Source: Asticcacaulis sp. AC460
GTDB lineage: Bacteria > Pseudomonadota > Alphaproteobacteria > Caulobacterales > Caulobacteraceae
Length of the DNA stretch: 64,000 bases
Assembly: GCF_000495795.1 (NCBI RefSeq)
Contig: NZ_AWGD01000004.1
Coordinates: 53,623 to 117,622, forward strand
Direction of reading: 5' to 3'
Part shown: in pieces, positions 59,776 through 64,000 of the stretch
How positions within the stretch are numbered: the first letter of the stretch is position 1
How the letters are laid out: each line of letters opens with the position of its first letter
Notes under the pieces: generated by a model
Database searches by the model: none
What the model was told of the DNA's origin: nothing
Seen by the model: the letters and a program-made list of their open reading frames with translations, nothing else
Translations under genes and position numbers: made by a program

Positions 59776-61185
59776 ATGGCCAACATCGAACGTAAACTCT
59801 TCCTGGGCGGCCGGCTGAAGCGGCTGCGCTATGACCTGAACCTCAGCCAGACGCAGATGGCCGAGGACCTGGGCGTGTCACCGTCCTATCTCAACCACCT
59901 GGAACGCAACCAACGCCCGGTGACCGCGCAAGTACTGCTGAAGCTGGCCACGGCCTACGATCTGGACCTGCGCACCTTTACCGACGACTCGGAACCCTCC
60001 GGCGAGGCCGACCTGGTCGAGATCTTCGCCGATCCGTTATTCAAGGACCTGCGCCTGCCGCGGCGGGAAATCTCCGAACTGGTGGCCTCTTCCCCCATGG
60101 CCGCCGAAGCGGTGACGCGGCTCTATCGCGCCTATACCGAACGCAAGAAGCGCGATGTCGTTGCCATCGCAGAGGAAGATTCCGTCGACCAGTCGCCATC
60201 CGACTGGGTGCGCGACCAGATCCAGAGCCATCACAACTTCTTTCCGGAACTGGACGACCTGGGCGAGCGCCTGTTCGATATCCTGGGCAGCGATCCGCAC
60301 ACCCTGGAAGAATCGGCAGCGCGGCGTTTATCGGCTTTGCATGGCACCGAAATCCGGCTGATGCCGGCCCAGGTGATGATGATGTATCAGCGCCGCTTCG
60401 ATCCACACCGTCGCCGGCTGATGATTTCGGAGACCCTGGGCGCCTCGTCGCGTCGGTTTGCCGTGGTCTATCAATTGGCCCTGGCGGATTACAATGCCGA
60501 CCTGAAGGCCATGGTCGAAAAGGCGCGGGCGCCGGACCTGGCGACATCGCGGCTGTATAAAATTGCCCTGATCAACTACCTGACGGCGGCGACCCTGATG
60601 CCCTACGGCCGGTTCCTCGAAACGGCCGAAAGCAATGCCTACGACATCGAACTGCTGCGGGCGCCGTTCGAGACCTCGTTCGAACAGGCGGCCCAGCGGC
60701 TCACGACATTATCGCGGCCTGGGCATCGCGGCGTGCCGTTCTTCCTGATGCGCATCGACTCTGCCGGCAATGTCTCGAAGCGCTTCGCGGCCGGACACTT
60801 CCCGTTTTCGCGATATGGTGGCGCCTGTCCGCGGTGGAACCTGCACCAGGCCTTCCAGACTCCGGGAAGGATCATCACCCAGGTCATCCAGACCCCGGAC
60901 GGGGTGCGATATTTCACCTTATCACGCACACTCGACAAGGGGCTGCGCGGCTATGGCGACGGCGCCTGGTCGGAACAGGCCGTCGGTCTGGGGTGCGAGC
61001 TGAAACACGCCGACAAGCTGATCTATGCCCGCGGCATCGATCTGAACAACCCCAACGCGGTCGAGACCGGCCCGATGTGCCGGCTGTGCGAGCGGCCCAA
61101 CTGCCGCGAACGCGCCGCTCCGCCAGCGGTCAAGACCCTGGCCGTCGACGAATGGATCAAGGGCATCACGGCGTTTCCCTTCTGA
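59776..61185 (+). CDS. ScfR/RamB-type short-chain fatty-acyl regulator (XRE plus IrrE-like domains)
   Basis: 469 residues from the ATG at 59776 (MANIERKLFLGG); a GTG at 59764 is in frame but without a site. XRE HTH about 10-65 (RLRYDLNLSQTQMAEDLGVS, PSYLNHLERNQRP). Middle and C-terminal domains resemble the ImmA/IrrE-type and DUF2083-like parts of RamB/ScfR; the C-terminal CRLCERPNC cysteine cluster is typical. These control isocitrate lyase, acetate and propionate genes. Divergent position from aceA supports that target. Confidence 0.88.
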   Translation: MANIERKLFLGGRLKRLRYDLNLSQTQMAEDLGVSPSYLNHLERNQRPVTAQVLLKLATAYDLDLRTFTDDSEPSGEADLVEIFADPLFKDLRLPRREISELVASSPMAAEAVTRLYRAYTERKKRDVVAIAEEDSVDQSPSDWVRDQIQSHHNFFPELDDLGERLFDILGSDPHTLEESAARRLSALHGTEIRLMPAQVMMMYQRRFDPHRRRLMISETLGASSRRFAVVYQLALADYNADLKAMVEKARAPDLATSRLYKIALINYLTAATLMPYGRFLETAESNAYDIELLRAPFETSFEQAAQRLTTLSRPGHRGVPFFLMRIDSAGNVSKRFAAGHFPFSRYGGACPRWNLHQAFQTPGRIITQVIQTPDGVRYFTLSRTLDKGLRGYGDGAWSEQAVGLGCELKHADKLIYARGIDLNNPNAVETGPMCRLCERPNCRERAAPPAVKTLAVDEWIKGITAFPF

Positions 61186-61238
61186 CGGGCTTGAGATAAG
61201 CCCTTGGCGCCGTTATGGTCCGCGCCAAAGGATAAGCC

Positions 61239-62348
61239 ATGGCCAATGTCGAGTTGCGCGGACTAGAGAAGAGCTTCGGGGCGAACACCGTCCTGAAGGG
61301 CGTCGATCTCGCCATCCGCGACGGCGAATTCGTGGTCATTGTCGGCCCGTCGGGCTGTGGTAAATCGACCCTGCTGCGGCTCATCGCCGGCCTGGAACCA
61401 CCAACCCAGGGCGATATCCTGATCGAGGGCAAGTCGGCGCTGGATGACGCCCCGGCCCAGCGCGGTGTCGCCATGGTGTTTCAGTCCTACGCCCTGTACC
61501 CGCACCTCAACGTCTTCGACAATATGGCGTTCGGCCTGCGCATGGCCAAGATGGCCGAGCGCGACATCAAGGCGGCCGTCGAAAAGGCGGCGGCCATGCT
61601 GGGGATCGAGGACCTGCTGGACCGGCGCCCACGCGAGCTGTCGGGCGGTCAGAGGCAGCGCGTCGCCATCGGCCGCGCCATTGTCCGCCAGCCGCGGCTG
61701 TTCCTGCTGGATGAGCCCTTGTCGAACCTGGACGCCGGCTTGCGCGTCCATATGCGGCATGAATTCGCCCGCCTGCACCGCGAGTTGGCGACGACCATGA
61801 TCTATGTCACCCACGACCAGGTCGAAGCCATGACTCTGGCCGACCGCATCGTGGTGCTCAATGACGGCGGCGTCGAGCAAATCGGCACGCCGCAGGACAT
61901 CTACGACGCGCCGCGCAACCTGTTCGTGGCGGGCTTTCTGGGGTCGCCGCGGATGAACCTGATCGCTGGTGAGATCTCGGCGGTGAAGAGCCATGGCGTC
62001 CGGATCAAGCTGGTTACTGGCGATGAGGTCACGGCCGCTGTGGCGTCGGGCAAGGCGGTACCGGGCGACAAGGTGACCTTAGGCGTGCGGCCGGAAAGCC
62101 TGTCGGCCGAGGGCGTCGGCAATGTTCTAACCGCCACGGTCGATGTGGTGGAAACCCTGGGCAGCACGCGGGCGGTCTATGCCATGATGCCGCGCGCCGA
62201 TCAGCCGGTGTGTGCCATTTTGCCGGCGGGCTTTTCCGTGCGCCACGGCGATGTGGTGCGACTGCATTTCGACCCGGCGCAGGCCTATCTGTTCGATGCG
62301 AGCGGAGAGGCGTTTGGACGACAAAGCACGGCAACCGAGGCGGCGTAA
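61239..62348 (+). CDS. Carbohydrate-type ABC transporter ATPase (UgpC/MsmK/MalK class)
   Basis: 369 residues. Nucleotide-binding domain: Walker A GPSGCGKST (36-44), signature LSGGQRQRVA, Walker B LFLLDEPLSNLD, H-loop VTHDQ. The C-terminal regulatory OB-type domain (about 240-360) carries LGVRPESL and FDPAQAYLFDASG, the MalK/UgpC feature. No permease or binding protein is adjacent, so this is an orphan ATPase, as MsmK-type proteins that serve several importers often are. Follows the ScfR gene by 53 bp. Confidence 0.92.
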   Translation: MANVELRGLEKSFGANTVLKGVDLAIRDGEFVVIVGPSGCGKSTLLRLIAGLEPPTQGDILIEGKSALDDAPAQRGVAMVFQSYALYPHLNVFDNMAFGLRMAKMAERDIKAAVEKAAAMLGIEDLLDRRPRELSGGQRQRVAIGRAIVRQPRLFLLDEPLSNLDAGLRVHMRHEFARLHRELATTMIYVTHDQVEAMTLADRIVVLNDGGVEQIGTPQDIYDAPRNLFVAGFLGSPRMNLIAGEISAVKSHGVRIKLVTGDEVTAAVASGKAVPGDKVTLGVRPESLSAEGVGNVLTATVDVVETLGSTRAVYAMMPRADQPVCAILPAGFSVRHGDVVRLHFDPAQAYLFDASGEAFGRQSTATEAA

Positions 62349-62363
62349 CCTCACCCGACACCA

Positions 62364-62377
62364 TGTAAGCGTTTGCA
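62364..62377. promoter_or_regulatory. LacI/CRE-type operator before the halogenase-like gene
   Basis: TGTAAGCGTTTGCA fits TGNAANCGNTTNCA, the consensus of LacI-family operators. It overlaps a possible -35 (TTTGCA) with TATGAC 18 bp further, 57 bp upstream of the ATG. Suggests sugar-responsive repression. Confidence 0.6.
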
Positions 62378-62433
62378 GCGCTCCGCCGTCCGCGCTATGA
62401 CTACGCCATAACAACGACATCCGGGGATACGCC

Positions 62434-63957
62434 ATGCACGCCAATCCGATGATCAAATCCATCACCATTGTCGGCGGCGGCACGGCGGGATGGATGACGG
62501 CGGCGCTGCTGTCCAAGCTGCTGCTGGGGCGGTTCGACATCACGCTGGTCGAGTCCGAAGAGATCGGCACCATCGGCGTCGGCGAAGCCACCATCCCCGC
62601 CATCAAGGTGTTCAACCAGTTCCTCGACCTCAACGAAACGGAGTTCATCCAGGCGACCCAGGGCACCTTCAAGCTGGGGATCGAGTTCGTCAACTGGCGC
62701 GATAAGGGGCACTCCTACATCCACGGTTTCGGCAAGATCGGCTCGGACCTGATGTGGCTGCACACCCACCAGTTCTGGCTGAAGATGCACGAAAAGGGCG
62801 AGGTCAAGGACTTCGACCATTATGCGCTCAATACCCTGGCCTGCCGGATGAACCGCTTCCGGCCGCGCCAGCCGAACGAGCCGCCGCCCATGGCCGACTT
62901 CGACTATGCCTACCATTTCGACGCCTCGCTCTATGCCCGGTTTCTGCGCAAACAGGCCGAAGGCCGCGGCGTCAAACGCATCGAGGGCCGTATCACCAGG
63001 GTCGAGCTGCGGCCCAACGACGGCTATATCGACCATGTCGTCCTGCAAAGCGGCCAAACGGTCGGCGGCGACCTGTTCATCGACTGCTCGGGCATGCGCG
63101 GCCTGCTGATCGGAGATGCCCTGGGTGTCGGCTACGAGGACTGGAGCCACTGGCTGCTCAATGACCGTGCCTGGGCCGTGCCGTGCGAGAATGCGCCCGT
63201 CCTGACGCCCTATACGCGCTCGACGGCGCACGGCTCAGGCTGGCAGTGGCGCATTCCGCTGCAGCACCGCACCGGCAACGGCCATGTCTTTTCGAGCTCG
63301 CAAATGGGCGATGACGAGGCAGCGGCCATCCTGCTGAAAAACCTCGACGGCAAGGCGTTGGCCGATCCACGGATGGTCAAGTTCCGTCCCGGCAAGCGCC
63401 ATCGCGCCTTCGAGAAGAACTGCGTCGCCATTGGCCTGGCCGGCGGCTTCCTCGAGCCGCTGGAATCGACCAGCATCCACCTGATCCAGACGGGAATATT
63501 GCGGCTGCTGGCCCTGTTCCCGGGGCAGTCCTTCGATCCGCGCGACATCGCGGAATACAACGCCCAGACCGATTTCGAGTACCGCGACGTGCGCGACTTC
63601 ATCATCGCCCACTACAAGGTCACCGACCGCGAGGACACGCCCTACTGGGCCTATCTCAAGCACATGGAGATACCGGAGTCGCTGGCCGACCGGCTGGATC
63701 TGTGCCGGTCATCGGCGCGGTTCTTCAAGCATTCGGCGGCCGAGCTGTTCCACGAGGAAAGCTGGGTCCAGGTTCTGCTGGGCCAGGGATTAAGGCCGCG
63801 CTACGACCCGATGGTCGACATGATACCGGAAGACGATATCCGCGCCCATCTGAAGGATATCGAAGAAGTCATCGCGGAATATGCCGCGAAACTGCCAACC
63901 CATGGCGAGTATATCGAGCGCTACTGCAAGGCCCCGCCGCTGATGGAGATGGCGTAA
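62434..63957 (+). CDS. Tryptophan-halogenase family flavoprotein
   Basis: 507 residues, GGGGAT upstream of the ATG. FAD motif GGGTAGW (14-20), catalytic-type Lys80 in GTFKLGIEFVNW (Lys79 in PrnA), WxWxIP at 270-275 (WQWRIP) and LEPLESTSIHL. All halogenase landmark residues are kept. In Caulobacterales such genes usually sit among TonB receptors and sugar genes with no known halogenated product, so the substrate is open. The LacI-type operator links it to a carbohydrate regulon. Confidence 0.92.
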   Translation: MHANPMIKSITIVGGGTAGWMTAALLSKLLLGRFDITLVESEEIGTIGVGEATIPAIKVFNQFLDLNETEFIQATQGTFKLGIEFVNWRDKGHSYIHGFGKIGSDLMWLHTHQFWLKMHEKGEVKDFDHYALNTLACRMNRFRPRQPNEPPPMADFDYAYHFDASLYARFLRKQAEGRGVKRIEGRITRVELRPNDGYIDHVVLQSGQTVGGDLFIDCSGMRGLLIGDALGVGYEDWSHWLLNDRAWAVPCENAPVLTPYTRSTAHGSGWQWRIPLQHRTGNGHVFSSSQMGDDEAAAILLKNLDGKALADPRMVKFRPGKRHRAFEKNCVAIGLAGGFLEPLESTSIHLIQTGILRLLALFPGQSFDPRDIAEYNAQTDFEYRDVRDFIIAHYKVTDREDTPYWAYLKHMEIPESLADRLDLCRSSARFFKHSAAELFHEESWVQVLLGQGLRPRYDPMVDMIPEDDIRAHLKDIEEVIAEYAAKLPTHGEYIERYCKAPPLMEMA

Positions 63958-63987
63958 CAGCCGTGCTTCGTAATTCAATCGGAACGC

Positions 63988-64000
63988 CTTTCTTCTCCTC
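63988..64000. repeat. Start of a further dispersed repeat copy (cut by the window end)
   Basis: CCTTTCTTCTCCTC matches the first bases of the long form (47518, 961). Only 13 bp are visible. Confidence 0.4.

Noticed and set aside
1..64000. CRISPR arrays and complete transposases
   Set aside because: No regularly spaced identical repeats with unique spacers, no Cas-like gene, and no transposase-like ORF was seen; the dispersed palindromes are irregularly placed.

Overview
The window is about 64 kb of GC-rich alphaproteobacterial chromosome. Several features point to the Caulobacteraceae: a TonB-dependent receptor of the long Xanthomonas/Caulobacter carbohydrate type, a tryptophan-halogenase-like flavoprotein, clustered GANTC (CcrM) sites in one promoter, an ScfR/RamB-type regulator divergent from isocitrate lyase, and glutamine-dependent NadE. 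Asticcacaulis is my best genus guess, but no rRNA is present to confirm it. No rRNA, CRISPR array or complete insertion sequence was found.

Layout. 1-4540: peroxide-defence cluster (ahpF, ahpC, ahpD-like, oxyR) with two small lipoproteins. 4649-11401: housekeeping genes (nadE, threonine dehydratase, two FKBP-type isomerases, an SRPBCC protein, an ABC-F ATPase). 11560-14700: lower-GC accessory patch with an ApeA-like HEPN protein, a co-oriented HTH protein, a tRNA-Leu(CAA)-like sequence and a small membrane ORF. 14713-21501: nucleotidyltransferase-fold protein, an esterase coupled to a YdeP-type molybdopterin oxidoreductase, and two secreted hydrolases. 21712-27049: tightly overlapped operon fieF-GST-queG-GT2-pgi. 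27253-28470: HTH-fused, catalytically degenerate citrate synthase-like protein behind a GANTC-dense promoter. 28569-39338: catabolic locus on the minus strand (TonB receptor, MFS, carboxylesterase, acyl-CoA ligase, TetR, SDR, thiolase, SDR), read as uptake, de-esterification, CoA activation and beta-oxidation of an ester or lipid-like substrate.

39634-43664: lower-GC anti-phage island. It holds a type II-short CBASS operon (CD-NTase, E2-like protein, patatin phospholipase CapV) with a divergent CapH/CapP-type repressor and metalloprotease pair. 43769-55129: membrane protein, B12-binding radical SAM enzyme, NTF2-like protein, LysR regulator, large TonB receptor, ECF sigma factor with membrane partner, VOC protein and polA. 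55231-55720: a DUF559 gene enclosed by 55-bp perfect inverted copies of the genome's dispersed repeat. 55738-63957: glyoxalase, NDUFS6-like zinc protein, MHS transporter, isocitrate lyase flanked by two tiny genes, ScfR/RamB regulator, an orphan sugar-type ABC ATPase, and a tryptophan-halogenase family gene behind a LacI/CRE-type operator.

A dispersed palindromic repeat family (about 55-95 bp) occupies many gene ends, and four unrelated larger inverted repeats also occur. The best leads are the DUF559/inverted-repeat unit, the HTH-ApeA-like pair with its nearby tRNA-like sequence, the CBASS promoter architecture, and the GANTC-rich promoter of the HTH-citrate synthase hybrid.
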